Shown here in pieces: positions 1-11,592 of a stretch of DNA of 64,000 bases. The stretch lies in NCBI GenBank assembly GCA_964291365.2, contig OZ220033.1:124001-188000 (forward strand), in the 5' to 3' direction. The stretch's first letter is position 1, and every line of letters begins with the position of its first letter. The position numbers and the translations under genes were made by a program. Below the pieces are notes generated by a model. It ran no database searches. It saw nothing but the letters and a program-made list of their open reading frames with translations, and was not told the origin of the DNA. The stretch is from JBDWFY01 sp964291365. Its GTDB lineage: Bacteria; Pseudomonadota; Alphaproteobacteria; Rhizobiales; Stappiaceae.

Positions 1-448
1 CATGGGTAAGTTCTGAGATTTCAATTAAATGCGTGGGTGCTTCGTGCTCCTTCCCCCTCCCCTTTCTTTCTTCATTATGCGCTCCCGTCTGTACTAGTTG
101 TTCTTTTAGAAACATAGTGTCACTGATTTTTTAATACTACATTTATGCATGTGCTCAGAGCTTGATTGAGTCATAATCTCTGATTGTAAGTGTTATAATT
201 CTGCATGCATATGCAAAGAATAATGTATTCAGTTTTGCCACCATTGTCATTGTAGTCCACAAAAAATTTGCATCTTTCACATGCAATTTGCATACTGTTC
301 CTTTTCACATTTGTATGTTTCTGCCAGTGACACTAGTTATCATGTATGTGCAAATATTGTACATGTACCAGCTAGCCATCCATGGTCACCTCCCAAATGT
401 GAAGTTTTGAAATCACTGTTTGTTCCTAAATCTTGCATACCCATGTAG
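1..448. other. Intron or 5' flank of gene 1
   Basis: No exon is recognised before position 449. The first bases read like the end of an exon followed by a splice donor at about position 6 (gtaagt), which would fit a previous exon of gene 1, but five bases are not enough to judge. From about 190 onward the sequence matches the intron upstream of gene 2's linker exon. Confidence 0.4.
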
Positions 449-628
449 CCGTTGCAGAGTCTTGTCCAGAGGAGCTGAAGGTGGAGTCACCACTAAAACC
501 ACTAGAAGAGAAAACAGTGAAGGAGAAAGTTGATGATGAGGGAAAAGAACAGCCATTGACAGGACAGTCTCCAGTTACATGTAGCACCTCAACTACCAGT
601 CAAGCTGAAGCTGTGCAGCTGACTCCAT
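449..628 (+). CDS. Gene 1, linker exon a (acidic/lysine-rich)
   Basis: A 180-bp internal exon, flanked by an acceptor (catgtag) and a donor (gtaaga), starting and ending in phase 1. It codes about 60 residues rich in Glu, Lys, Pro, Ser and Thr, with motifs such as EELKVESPLKPLEEK and QPLTGQSPV. No fold is recognisable; it looks like a disordered spacer. The same exon occurs in gene 2 at 38257. The phase 1-1 structure matches every other exon of the series, so it can be joined directly to linker exon b at 1446. Coding status rests on the conserved reading frame in both copies and on the splice sites. Confidence 0.72.
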
Positions 629-689
629 GTAAGAGAGTACAAGTGATTGTTTTCATATAAGTCTGTATAGTTGGCTGTCTTCTCCACAT

Positions 690-1106
690 AGCCTCGTCCC
701 CAGGCTCATTCCAAGCTTTTCAACTTTGCACGCTGAAAAGTAGAAGGGCCTGGTATCAGAAGTCACATGACTTTGCATCACGATGACGTGGCCACTGGTG
801 GTGAAAAGGTCACTTTGAAAAGCCATCCTTTGTAGGCCATGTGCCTGCTTTACGAGTTTATTTTCTTACTCTCTATAGTCTATAATGATCGTACTGTAAT
901 CGCTTGATAGTTTCGAAGCCTTACCTCAAGCTGATCGTGAATGGCAGTACCCTGAACATTGCTGACCTTTGGCTCTCCCACATTTGTTTTCACCCTTTGA
1001 CCATCCTTCATGCAGATAAAATCGGTCACATGACTTCTGATACCAGGCCTCCTGCTTTACAGCATGCAACATTGAGAAGCTAGGAATGGGCCTTGGAATG
1101 AGGCTA
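690..1106. mobile_element. Foldback element with long inverted repeats
   Basis: Arms of about 85 bases at 690-775 and 1025-1106 are reverse complements with some mismatches; both contain GGCCTGGTATCAGAAGTCA. The element is bracketed by the direct repeat ttctccacat (680-689 and 1107-1116), a 10-bp target duplication. Long arms plus a 9-10 bp duplication resemble Mutator-like elements, but no transposase is present and the class is an inference. Copy 2 keeps only the left part near 38490-38620. Confidence 0.7.
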
Positions 1107-1153
1107 TTCTCCACATTCATGGCCATGTGGGGCTTATTTCAGGGTAACCCCCC

Positions 1154-1186
<33 letters not shown>

Positions 1187-1445
1187 CTCACACCTTATAA
1201 TGTTATGTTTGGTTGCCGGCCCCTACATACACACAAAGAGAATTTTGGCACAATAGATATTTGTCCCATTGATCCCAATAACCCCTGTGATTAGTGCACA
1301 CATACCTGCATGCTCTCATTATAATGTAACATTTTTCCTCTCAGGCTACTACATGTACATGCAAATGTCCACCAGTGATATGCATGCCCAGGAATTGTTT
1401 ACTGCATGCCAAAAGTAAAATTAATATTGTTTACTATACGTACAG

Positions 1446-1670
1446 CAGCTGTGTTGGAGTGTGGTGTATTGGAGGGGAGGGAGCAGCCAGCACCAACCAC
1501 CTCTAAGTCTCCTCTCAGTGCTTCAGTTAGTGGTGGTTGGGAAACTAAGGAAGTTGATGAGGGTCCATTAAGTGAAGCCAGAGCTGATCCCATGATCCTA
1601 GCTGCTGCTGGTGATGTCAGCAGTGAGAAATCTAATAAACCATTACAACACAAAAAACACAAACGACATG
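1446..1670 (+). CDS. Gene 1, linker exon b (charged, nuclear-signal-like end)
   Basis: A 225-bp phase 1-1 exon between an acceptor tacag|CAG and a donor G|gtgagt. The acceptor is of the tandem CAGCAG type, so 1449 is an alternative start that removes one codon. The 75 residues are low in hydrophobics: first a segment with VLECGVLEGREQPAPTTSKS, then a basic end (NKPLQHKKHKRHG). It joins in frame to the death-domain exon at 1799. The copy at 38855-39079 has the same length and frame and about nine changed residues. No domain is recognised; a flexible linker before the death fold is the simplest reading. Confidence 0.75.
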
Positions 1671-1798
1671 GTGAGTCTAGTAATTATTCAGTATATACCT
1701 ATACAAGATTTACAGTATACATAATATATACATGTACATATCTGTGCACTGCATGTGCATACTAGTGTCATATCTCCTTGTGTTTCTCTTTACCACAG

Positions 1799-2053
1799 CT
1801 TTAACTACTGAGAATGTTTTGAGGGTGCTCAAAGGACTGCAGTGGAACAGACTGTGTGATGATATGCTGGACATCAATTACTTTCAACAGGAGAAGATTG
1901 AGAAGGAGTTTGCTAGTGAGGATCAACGCAGAACTGCTGCTGTCAACTTCTATCTACATAACCACCTGTATGCATCGTGGAGACATATAATAAGTAATCT
2001 TGACTACCAGGGTGTACATCACAAGATACAACATTATGCAGAGAAACTGACTG
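1799..2053 (+). CDS. Gene 1, death-domain-like exon 1
   Basis: A 255-bp phase 1-1 exon (accacag acceptor, gtatgt donor) coding one compact helical module of 85 residues. It starts LTTENVLRVLKGLQWNRL, runs through KIEKEF and RRTAAVNFYLHNH, and ends SWRHIISNLDY with an amphipathic last helix. The pattern (short first helix, buried Trp, 'L..W..H....SW..I...L') is that of the death fold as found in sponge and cnidarian death-domain proteins; I recognise the pattern, not a specific ortholog. Such modules bind other death domains in signalling complexes. Gene 2 has the same exon at 39208 with substitutions clustered in helices 1-2. The following intron to 10737 contains a nested minus-strand gene. 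Confidence 0.78.
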
Positions 2054-2421
2054 GTATGTTTCAACATCTACTGTTTTATGTCATCCTCAAGATAATTATG
2101 TTTTTAACTGATATTAAGTTTGTAATGGATGCTGAGTACCCTCCTGAAAATACGCACCCCCCTCCCACCCACTTAGAGACAAACATAGCCCAGACTGGGG
2201 ATGTGGCTTATTACAGTAATCCTTGAATATAGGCCCTTATAAGCTCCTGCTAGCTGTTAGTCTTACTTTATAGCTTTTCTCCTCAATAAATTTAAGTCAT
2301 GGGTTGTCTGATTAGCTTGTATCAGCTAATTGCAGTCAATTACATAAATAGCCATACCCAGGCTCCACCCACTAGTTAAAAACGATCAAAGCAGTAACAG
2401 ATAAACAAAGGAAAGAAATTT

Positions 2422-2490
2422 GACCACCCTGATTCGAAACTGGTACCTCTTGTAGTTAAAGCAAGGCCCTTACCATTGTACCACAGTGTA
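2422..2490 (-). ncRNA. tRNA-like relic, probably SINE head
   Basis: Read on the minus strand, the segment has an A-box-like GTGGTACAATGGTAAG, a hairpin with loop TTTAACT, and a B-box-like GTTTCGAATC. The T-stem is badly paired and there is no proper acceptor stem, so this is not a working tRNA. A tRNA-derived SINE or tRNA pseudogene fits best. The duplicated copy lies at 39836-39904. Confidence 0.4.
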
Positions 2491-2796
2491 CATGTGTGCA
2501 TATGGTAATTGGTCATCACAGTCACTCGTTTTCATCGATATCTCCTGATTGGAGGTGTCAATCACAATTTTACAAAGACTAAGCCATTAATTTTTCCCAC
2601 TCTTGTAAACAGTTCCAATTGAAGTGTTCCGTAGACCCAGGTACATTTTTAACCTACATAGTGTGTAATTTCGGTTGATCGGATAACAAATTAACAATGA
2701 AAAAATTAGACGAATCCATTAAAATGGACCTCTAGAAAAATTTACAGTATTTTTCATGCACATATTAATGTTACTTTACAGTATAAATTAATTTTA

Positions 2797-4450
2797 GCTT
2801 GACAATTATGTAATTAGTTGTCATGGTAACTGTGATAAAGTAGTTGTTGTGGTAACTAAATTTGTGAGTACCATACACAATCGAACATTACATATGATGT
2901 GATTCCTGGAATTTTTATGTAAAGGTTGGCCAATAGGTCCATGATAATTATTGTGATAACTCCAAGGCAAATAGCTTTATTACCATAGCAACAGTTGTAA
3001 CATTCTCTAGAACTTAACACTCCTTGACCAATGGGATCCACAGTATGTACATGTAGAATCCCTCTGTCCTCTGAGTAACACCCTCGCTTCACTCGGGGTG
3101 TCGCAGTCTGGGAACATCAGGATTCTAAATACTGTAGATCCCTTGGCCTCTAGTGTCTAACTGGTATTTATTTTCAGAGCTATACAAAGGAATTCTGTTC
3201 TAGTGCACCTACCCTTGAAGGGCTCTTATCACAACTAAGGTATCAGAATTGGCATTCTTTTTGCCATCTTTACCCTGCTAACTACAAGAAAAGTCCTCCC
3301 TGCGGTAGTATGCTTTTCTAGGATATGTATCCATATTACAATGTACTAATGCAAAGTAAGAAATTTGTTTCTTGGATTTAAATAAATGCTATCTAACATA
3401 AGGTCAGATATCAGAGTTGACATTACTTAATTTGAGTAGTGTACCTACATTCATGATATCAAGTCAGAGGTTCATATCTGTATCAGGTTTCCTGGTATTT
3501 ACAGAAGTATGTAAAATACAGTGGCTGAGTCCCATGCCCTAAAGGTGCACCTGCACGGAAGTTGTACTATTCAAATTTACACTACGTAATGAAACCATAA
3601 TGCAGGCATCTTGAAGGGCTTATTTATCGAGCCGCATAAGTCAGTGATCAAGCTAGTTTGTATGGTGACCTACTGCCAAGCTAAGCTTTTGTTGGCAGTG
3701 CCAAAGGCCCAGAAGGCATCACCAATCATCAGGACAAGTGAAAACGAGAGAACACTCGAGTCAATCGGAGTCAGTGGTGGTGACAAAGCAGCTAGGTGAC
3801 AAAATCAATCGGCTTGTACTTAGTACTTGAAATGAATATGAATGATGTAATGTTACTGTTACAACTGATTACATAATCTTGAATTATTGGGCCGCTTTTT
3901 TCAAGATATTGACATTCCAACGTGTGTGAACTACTTTCGTGCAGGTGCGTCTTTAATCCACATGAGTCAACACTCACTCAACTTCCTATGATAAACTTTT
4001 CTTGTTAAGCTTACAATGTAATGGAGAGATCTGGCACACTGTCTCATAGCCAACTTCCATGATACTAGTAAGGTTAGTGCTCATCCAATGATACGTGTGT
4101 GCTTTTTCCATACCTTAACTATTGTATGTAGCAGAAAAAATGTACAAGCAAGCTAGATAAACTGTTCAGACTACTCATTTTAATGCGAGAAAACACACAA
4201 TTAAAAGACTCAGTGAGCCAATTAGTGGCTTATTCTATGACATCACTCCATACAAGCCCTGTACAAGCCACGGTAAAAAGCCACACAATTGAGCTCATTA
4301 TATTGAGCAAGTGTTGCCTGATATTTAAGCACTCATTATTTCACAATACTAATAGTAAAAACCTGAAGCTAACGACCAGTGTTGATGATCTATCGGATGG
4401 ATTGTGGATGTAGCTACTTTCAATTCGGAGTTATATGCCGAAGATTGTGT
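2797..4450. repeat. Older intronic duplication, unit 1
   Basis: Blocks of this intron recur later in the same gene: 2797-3070 matches 9745-10010 and 4330-4480 matches 10005-10150. The second unit has lost the middle in copy 1. In gene 2 the longer second unit survives at 59020-60250, opposite 41020-42700. Four related stretches therefore exist, which points to an earlier duplication inside the ancestral gene, before the 37.8-kb event. No exon is recognised inside. Confidence 0.75.
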
Positions 4451-4738
4451 TACGGACAAACTTAAATCGAGTTTTCTATGATTAAAATCTTTGCGGGAAG
4501 GCTTTTCAATAATTCATCTTTTTTGACTGCTACTGTACTGTGTCTAGCCATCCCTACCAGCTGATGTAGAGTTGATGTACATGTAAAGTTTACGTAATGT
4601 TCTTAGCCTACGTTATGTACTAGAAATAGCGTACTCAAAGCATATTATTTCATGCGTACGCAAGTACGTGCCCGCCACGCTGTACCATACCATAGTACTA
4701 TTCGGCTGGTAGCACAAGTGCAATATGCAAGTACGTAG

Positions 4739-5935
4739 ATGGGAGGTGCTAAATTCATTGACAAACAGAAGACGAGCAAAAGAGATCGATCGAAGAGGCC
4801 AATGACAAAGAAGGGACAAAGTATGGTTTACACCGACTACATCAAGCAGCATATCCTACATCACTATTATATCAACAAGTGTAACACGCCAACCATCACC
4901 AAAGTTCTACAAGAGGAGGGACTGAAAGCGAATTGTGTGGGAATAGCAAAGTTCTTGAAGCGCTACAAAGATAGCAGTTCCCTTGTTAGGAAGCCTGGGT
5001 CAGGGCGCCCTTCAAAGATAACAGCTGAATTGAAGAAAGTCATTGAAGGGCAGATGCAGTTTGATGACGAGATGACCACGTATCTGTTACACCAGCTACT
5101 TGTGAGCAAGGGCTTTAACATCTCCCTGAGAACAGTTCTTCGATGTCGTACATCACTAGGGTGGACTCTTTGCAGATCAGCATATTGCCAGCTTATAAGA
5201 GAAGTCAACAAGGCTAAGTGGTTGCAATGGGCTATTGTAAACCAAGATTTGAATTTTGATGATGTGGTGTGGATGGACAAATGTACGGTTCATTTAGAGT
5301 CTCATAGGCGTTTTTGCAGCAGAAAAGTCAGACAACGACCTAAGAATAAGCCAAGGTAAACTCATCCACGTACATAAAGCATACACAACAGCTAGATGTG
5401 TATGAACCTGTGCATAGGGTTATTTAGCTTTACTTGTGTCTCTCCTCTTCCATTTTCGGTCAAAGCATCCCACCAAAGTACACGTTGGGGGGGTGGGGCA
5501 GAATCAGTCTAAGAGCAGCTACAGCAATTTCCATTCTCGAAGGAACAATGGAGAAAGAGTTATTTGTTGAGATCTTAGGCTAGACCCTAGTGCCATATTC
5601 ATACAATTTTGAAACAAATAGATTCATGCAAGGCAACAATCCAAAACATACATCACACTACGTAGCGGATTTCTTAGATATGAGCTGCATCAATTGGTGG
5701 GGGACACCCCCCTAGTCACCGGATTATAATCCAATAGAAAAGTTGTGGCACGAACTCAGAGTTTGTACACAGAGAGGTGAAACCGAAGATAAAGGGCGAG
5801 CTTGTAGAAGGAATTAAACACTTCCGGGAGACGGTTACAGTGGAGAAGTGCGCGAAATACATTAGACACTGAGAAAGATGATACCTAGAACCATCAAACT
5901 TCAAGGAGATGCTACTGGATACTAGTGTTGTAGTA
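4739..5935 (+). pseudogene. Tc1-like transposase, broken
   Basis: The first 206 codons (4739-5359) are open: a basic start, a helix-turn-helix region (TITKVLQEEGLKANCVGIAK), the spacer motif KPGSGRPSKITAEL, then FDDVVWMDKCTVHLESHRR, where the first catalytic Asp is expected. After a stop at 5357 the rest is scattered in frames: ISLRAATAISILEGTMEKE near 5500, NNPKHTSHYVADFLDM with the second acidic region near 5640, and INWWGTP..SPDYNPIEKLWHEL near 5690-5750, the third. These are the hallmarks of Tc1-family DD34E-type enzymes. Several frameshifts and stops make it inactive. It lies in the gene 1 intron; the same insertion in gene 2 has lost about 1 kb (see 42950). The outer ends of the element were not resolved. 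Confidence 0.85.
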
Positions 5936-7202
5936 ATGTAATACATGCATAACCATTTTACGTAAAATAACCTGCTTGACTCATCATCATGTTACGATAG
6001 GTTATGTACTAGACGGTTAAAAAAATGTTGAATATCATGTTACAGTAAGATACAGTTTTACCTGGTAGTGTTATTGTCTCTCAAGCTAATCAATCAGAAG
6101 AGGCTTATTAGCACGAAGTTGCTTGTTGGATTGATTTACAGATGCAACACAGTCCTTCTACACAGACTCAAACTGTGGGGGCGGCTCCTGAACTCTGGGA
6201 ATTGATCAAAAACTGCTTTTTTAAGTTAAAAAAGTTGTTGTACGGGAAGCCCCCAGTAGCTGCCTGGTCCCATACACCCTGCATTGCCTATGACATCCTC
6301 CCCAAACACTCCTTGGCTAGCTTGACTGCCAGTGTTAAGGCTCTCGAAACTGTCTTTAGCTTAGGATACATATTTAGCAACAACCACGTCAACTGAAAGA
6401 AGCTTAGATTTATCAATACACAAACAATTTAGTGCCTTTCTATCAACCTTGGCTCCCAAACTCCAATTCTCGAACAGCCAGGTGTAAACACCCCCAACCA
6501 CCCTCCCCAACACCCATCATCCATCATCCCTCTACTGCTCCCCAGATATTAGTACCAGCTGCTCTTCAAGGACAAGGTATCCTCCACACACCCTGGAAGG
6601 AAGTTCCGATTTTGATTGTCAAAGCCGACCCTGCTACCCTCGTGCTTGCTGACTGAGCCTTGCTGGCACTCATGTGCTTTTCCAAGTCATGAACTCTTCA
6701 AAAATATCTGTTCTTGATTGTTCAGGGTTTTAGACTGGGTTTGCTGAATGCATAGGACACTCTCCTCCAGCGAGTAGGCGGTAGATTCTAGTAGTTGAAG
6801 ATCTGTACAAAAAGGGATACAAGTGTGTGTGTTTGGATTATCAGATATACTGGTATTATTAGAATTTGTGCACTGGCTAACCCACTATTAAACTTCAGTA
6901 AATGTGAATAGTTTAAAAAGGGAAGATTGAGAGTATTGAACTACAATATACTGTGTGTAACAACTGTTTGTATGCTTCGTGACCTTTGTAATGGTATTCG
7001 TGCTTGGTGGTCAGAGTGTAATGCACACAAAATATGGTGCTATGCTAGCCAGTGTATTATGTAGTGCACCTGTATGTGTGGCTAGCATAGCACCATGTTA
7101 TTGCATGTTGTTACACATGGTATATACGCAGTTCGATACTCTCCCTCCTTCCCTTTCATGTACTCTCGACGAAATCACCAGTATTTGAGTGTTAAACCTT
7201 AC

Positions 7203-8062
7203 CAATTGACCAGATAGTGCTGATTGAGTCGTCTTAGAAGCATCGACTACCTCCTTTTCGGGTAAATTGCTATGATCAATATCTAAAATAGAAAACAATG
7301 GTAGCTTCAACATAATAGTACTTCAATACGTGTGTAGAATTTGTGTTGCATAATCACTAGTGTACAGTGTATCCTGTTATGAGCTGATAGTGCTGTTGTA
7401 GGAGCATTAGCTGCCTCCTTTTCAGCTGAAGCGCTTGGATCAACCTTTGAATGCTCTGCTTCATCTGAGAGGTGTGGTATACCTGTTAAAATGGACAAAA
7501 GAGTTCAGTTCATGCTTTCTGTATCCTTCATACAATGTTCACATTGTAAGAATTACATGTACTCAAGGTCACTGGATTTGGGCAAGAGTGTAGACTGGGA
7601 GGCAACATCCACTGGCTGGGTTTTGCCTGGCAAGGTCTTCTGTGGAGAAACTGGATCATTTTCAGGAGGTGAATCGTCTGAACCATTAGTGGATGTGGTG
7701 TTGGTCACACTTGGTTGTAATGTCACCTCCAAGATGGAACCTTTCTTTTTCCCCTTCTTTTGATTCTCCTTTCCTGACACTTTCTTTTCTCTTTCTCTTT
7801 TCCTAGCGTCAGAATATTAAATGTGAATTTGTAAATTACTTATTGATTTCCTGGTAATTTAACACATGTACATATACAATTCATGCACAAGTACATTGTG
7901 TATGTCACTCACTCGTGGTTCGTTGAATTTTTCTTTTCTTGGCAGGTTTTGCATTAGTGGAGTCTGTCAGCGGGTGTTTCTTGTTGGACGGTTGATCACT
8001 GAATGGTGTGTATTGCCCCTTGATGAACATATCATCAAGCTCCTCCATTTCATCCTTAGATC
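7203..8062 (-). CDS. Nested intronic gene X, copy 1 (lysine-rich protein)
   Basis: Minus-strand exons at 8062-7909 (or 7913), 7802-7573, 7482-7375 and 7282-7203 lie in the intron between death-domain exons 1 and 2. Translation begins at Met in the first of these (MEELDDMFIKGQYTPFSD), which ends in a basic cluster KPAKKRKIQRTTS, a plausible nuclear signal. The next exon is Lys-rich (KKVSGKENQKKGKKKGS) then Ser/Pro/Thr-rich. The last two are related to each other (PSASAEKEAANAPTTALS and LPEKEVVDASKTTQSALSG). To keep frame between the first two coding exons the donor at 7908 (gtgaca) is needed instead of the better gtgagt at 7912. The third coding exon ends AACA|ggatac, where copy 2 has AACA|gtatac, so its donor seems lost here. 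No family is recognised and the 3' end is not resolved. Confidence 0.5.
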
Positions 8063-8145
8063 CTGATCAATTGTATAAAAAAATTGGGATTAAATGTGTA
8101 CACACTACATACACCCACACACACACACAGTCTCAGTGAGCATAC

Positions 8146-8281
8146 CTACATGTATTGCTGTTACTTTGCCTTTGTGAGTTGGTATGTGTTTAATGACACT
8201 GGAGAGTTGTAGGGTTTTGTTTTGTTTCTCTCAGTGAACTGATGAACAGAACTGATCCCTCTCTTAACTGGCTATTTTATA
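8146..8281 (-). promoter_or_regulatory. TATA box and noncoding first exon of gene X
   Basis: On the minus strand TATAAAATA (8281-8273) is followed about 130 bases later by a donor (gtatgc, 8145-8140). This would make a short untranslated exon from about 8250 to 8146, spliced to the Met exon at 8062. The same TATA and donor are intact in copy 2 (57560-57552 and 57424). Conservation in both copies supports a promoter, though no transcript evidence is available. Confidence 0.5.
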
Positions 8282-8506
8282 GGCTTCAGTGGTCAACTAC
8301 GACCTCTACTTTGACAGATGTTGAGTAATTAAGGCTAGTTGTGGGCATTGGGGGCACCCCCTGATGGCCCAAGCCTCACTGTAGGTGTATCTGTTTACGT
8401 TTTATGAAAGTATGTAGTACGTGTGTAAGCACAAAAGTATGTAGCCTCTGTTGTGTGCATAGTTAGTGCACATATTAGCACAGATATTGCGATGTGCGGT
8501 GCGTGT

Positions 8507-8732
8507 TAAGGTCGGTTCACAATATGACACAAGGCCTTGTGTTACATTAGTTTACAAAATGCAAAAATTTCTAATTAACAATTTTGATGATTTCTTGGTG
8601 ATCAGACGCAAGGACACAATGCAAGGGAAGAATCTGAGTCTATTCTAGCATTGTGTTATGTTACAACGAGTGTCAATGCGAAGGTGACGCAACACAACGC
8701 ATGGTGTAGCATCGTATTGTGAACCGACTTTT
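8507..8732. mobile_element. MITE with GTCGGTTCACAATA ends
   Basis: Left end TAAGGTCGGTTCACAATATG and the reverse complement of the right end TAAAAGTCGGTTCACAATAC form terminal inverted repeats of about 25 bases. No coding capacity. In copy 2 the left end has been lost while the right end remains near 57990-58010. Confidence 0.7.
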
Positions 8733-9504
8733 ATGTACATAGTACGCATATGGAATATTAAACTTTGTTCGACTGCTACTGGTAATGGTTAGTACATTAC
8801 AAAACACCAAAATTCTCAGAGCAGATAACCTTGGAAGATTTTTAACTCACATAATCATAATCTCAAGCAAATTTTCTATCTAAGTACAGCATGTAATAAC
8901 GGAATGTAAATTGTCAATCTTTCTTTCTTTATCATCATCTTCAGGGCTAACTCAGGACTGCCTTGACCTTTCAGTCTACTTTGAATATAAATCAACTCCA
9001 TTTTTTATTGTCTAGTGCAGTGCTACGTCAGTTTTAACATAGCTTCTCCTTTTGTAACAAGCCATTTTTGGCGGATTTGGTTGCTAGGTTCATTGCAGGA
9101 AGTTGGTTTGTTGCCATGTGTGCATGATCGAAGGCAAGCACGTGCCGCATGCAATTATTGTCTTGATCTTCACACCATGCCCACACCCATGCAGCAATCT
9201 CGCTTGACGATCAAGCTAGTGCTTACATTTCTCAAGATGTTCGATCGATCAAGGGATACAGAGGTCGATGCTCTACTATCACTTGCAATGCTAGTAGTCA
9301 TGCCTACAGTCATCTGTGTTTGATGTTACATGTAGTACATTTGTCAAAAGCTTAGTGACCACACCGCTCCTCAGCAGCTCTGTAGTATAAGTGTATCTGG
9401 TCCAGTGCTCACCATGTTCACCTCCCATGCCACATGTATAGCTTAGGAGATTTGAAAAAAGTCATTAAAAAGTAACACAAACAAGTATCAAAAGCAACTT
9501 AAAT

Positions 9505-9720
9505 GTTGCAGAAGTAAGTAGGGATGGTAGGATCAATAAGTGCACAAGCAAGAGTGGTAGGAATAATAGACAAGATGCATCCCTACACACTTTTTCATAG
9601 AAGCTCTATTACATGCTGAACTTGAAAATAAGATATAGAGTGGCATTATTTTTGTCCCCATGCACCACTCTTGTTTGTGCACTTTTTGATCCTACCATCT
9701 CTACTTACTTCTGCAATTTT
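9505..9720. repeat. Long inverted repeat (hairpin)
   Basis: Arms at 9505-9562 and 9664-9720 are reverse complements over about 57 bases, both containing a GATGGTAGGATCA core. It resembles a foldback MITE. The duplicated copy lies at 58775-58986. Confidence 0.75.
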
Positions 9721-9744
9721 TCAGTTACTTTTTATACTTGTGAA

Positions 9745-10150
9745 TTTAGTTGTCATGGTAATGTAATTAGTTATCTTGGTAACTATGATAAGCATGTAAT
9801 TAGTTGTCATGGTGACTAAATTTGTGAGTACCCTACACAATTGAACACTACTTATTCCTGGAATTTTTATGTAAAGGTTGGCCAATAGGATCCATGATAT
9901 TGTGTAATACCATAGCAACAATTGAAATATTTTCTAGAACATAGCACTCCTTGGCTAATGGAATCTACAGTATTTACATGTAGAATGGCTAATGGGATCA
10001 TAGTTTCATAACACTAGTAGTGAAAAACTAAGGCTAACGATCGGCATTGACAATCTATCAGATGGATTGTGGATATAGCTACTGATTCAGAGTTACATGC
10101 GGAAGGTTGTACCATGGACACACCTAAAACCAATTAGGCATTGCAGCATC
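9745..10150. repeat. Older intronic duplication, unit 2 (shortened)
   Basis: Second unit of the internal duplication described at 2797: it joins sequence like 2797-3070 directly to sequence like 4330-4480, so about 1.2 kb of the middle is missing. The gene 2 equivalent (59020-60250) keeps much of that middle. Confidence 0.7.
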
Positions 10151-10736
10151 ATTCAGCTACGACCTCGAAAATGCCAAATCAAACTAACCAGATTTTAAAC
10201 AGCCACTTATCAGTGCTTATTGAACCTTAGCTACACTAACAGAAGCTTACTATGAATAACATCGGACAGATTTTACTCGTAGAAAATTCAATTTTTGATT
10301 GCAGTTACATCTAGAAGACATTTGGATTGCATTTCATATGGTACCTTTATTGATGAGCCTCTCCATATCTTGTTATCTGGTATTAAAATTAAGCTCTTGA
10401 AAGTGAGTGAAAATTGTAACTTTTTCAATTTGAGACAGTCCTTAGGTGCATTGAAGATGCTGTCAATAAAGACCTGTCCTAGGAATACCAATGATAGTCT
10501 GATTTTCCTATCAGGATTGTCATAGTGACACTGTACATACGTGTGTGAGGGATTATAGAACCAAGCCTCACTATGGCAGACATACTTTCTTTCATGGTTT
10601 TTATATAATGAGCCCCATTATATGTGATTGTCTAACTCTATTGTGTGTTTGTGCTATTAATAAAACTTATCAAGTGTTAGTGTTCTTTTGTGTGCAACTA
10701 CAAATTATAATCTTATGACAATGTTTCACCATGTAG

Positions 10737-11006
10737 ACCCCACTTATACTGCTGAGAATATGTCCACTGTACTGGTTACTGTGATGAATGTGGAGGAACT
10801 AAGAGAGGCTCTGGTGGTACCACCAAGGAAGCTGAGGGAGATACAACAGCAGAGCTCCACTGTTGCCCAGCAGAGGGAAGCACTCATCATCTACCACATC
10901 AAATTCACAGAGTGTGCCAGTTGGACTGATTTAGCTAACAGCCTCTATCTCCGTGGACATCATGATGCAGTGGCCACAGCTAAAACATTCATCAAACAAA
11001 CACCTG
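10737..11006 (+). CDS. Gene 1, death-domain-like exon 2
   Basis: A 270-bp phase 1-1 exon (catgtag acceptor, gtaagt donor). Its 90 residues form a helical module: PTYTAENMSTVLVTVMNVEEL, then LREIQQQSSTVAQQREALI, then ASWTDLANSLYLRGH and a last helix ATAKTFIKQ. The order and the 'SWTDLA..L' motif are typical of death domains, but the sequence differs clearly from the exon at 1799. The gene 2 copy at 60796 has identical length and about 16 replacements. It joins in frame both to the exon before and to the one after. Confidence 0.78.
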
Positions 11007-11132
11007 GTAAGTATGTGCAACATAGTGTGCAGTGATGGATGGTCTGTGTATACTGTAGATCAGGAAGTTAAATAATTTCATTGTTAGTGTATGCCACGAA
11101 AATTGAAGTATTCATTGGTCCATACATCCATA

Positions 11133-11480
11133 CCATAGGCACAAGTCTTTAAGCGCACCTAGGAATTAAGTGAATACTTTGATTTCTTACTACTCGGTAA
11201 TAGGTGCAGTAGCCGTCTACACAGCCTAGGTCTACATGTCACGGCTTATCTGTATCAGGCAGAAGCTCTTGTCTTCTTCCTGGTTGCTGTTTGTAGCAAG
11301 CCTTCTCGATCGTGACTATGCTCCATGTGCATGCAAATGTAGTTTATCGACAATCCCTTACCCATTCATATACATGGGTGTGGTCAAGTTCGTACTGATA
11401 TTTTAGTGCATATAAGATTTAAGCGCATAGTTTTTGCTAATTTTACAATAGACGCATGCGCTTAAAACTTGCCTATACGG
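11133..11480. mobile_element. MITE, TA target, CCATAGGCA / CCGTATAGGCA ends
   Basis: Inverted ends of about 25 bases (left CCATAGGCACAAGTCTTTAA, right as reverse complement CCGTATAGGCAAGTTTTAAG) flanked by TA on both sides. 348 bp, no coding capacity. Duplicate at 61191-61558. The start CCGTA is shared with the MITEs at 37832 and 51536. Confidence 0.75.
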
Positions 11481-11592
11481 TATGCAGCAAAGGTTGTCAG
11501 CCTCAAATACTATTATTATTACAGATATTGTGAATTATGATTACAAGGTTATATGAAGCACTATAGTACAAAATCCTCAGTTCATTGAATTA

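Noticed and set aside
2422..2490. Functional tRNA gene on the minus strand
   Set aside because: A- and B-box-like words are present, but the T-stem and acceptor stem do not pair.
6142..6660. Open stretch with DILPKHSLASLTASVKALETV in both copies, possibly an exon
   Set aside because: Frame is kept only in part: copy 1 has stops, copy 2 (near 43390-43815) has a shift and a tandem expansion. No splice sites fit phase 1 and no domain is recognised, so it is left as a possible old relic.
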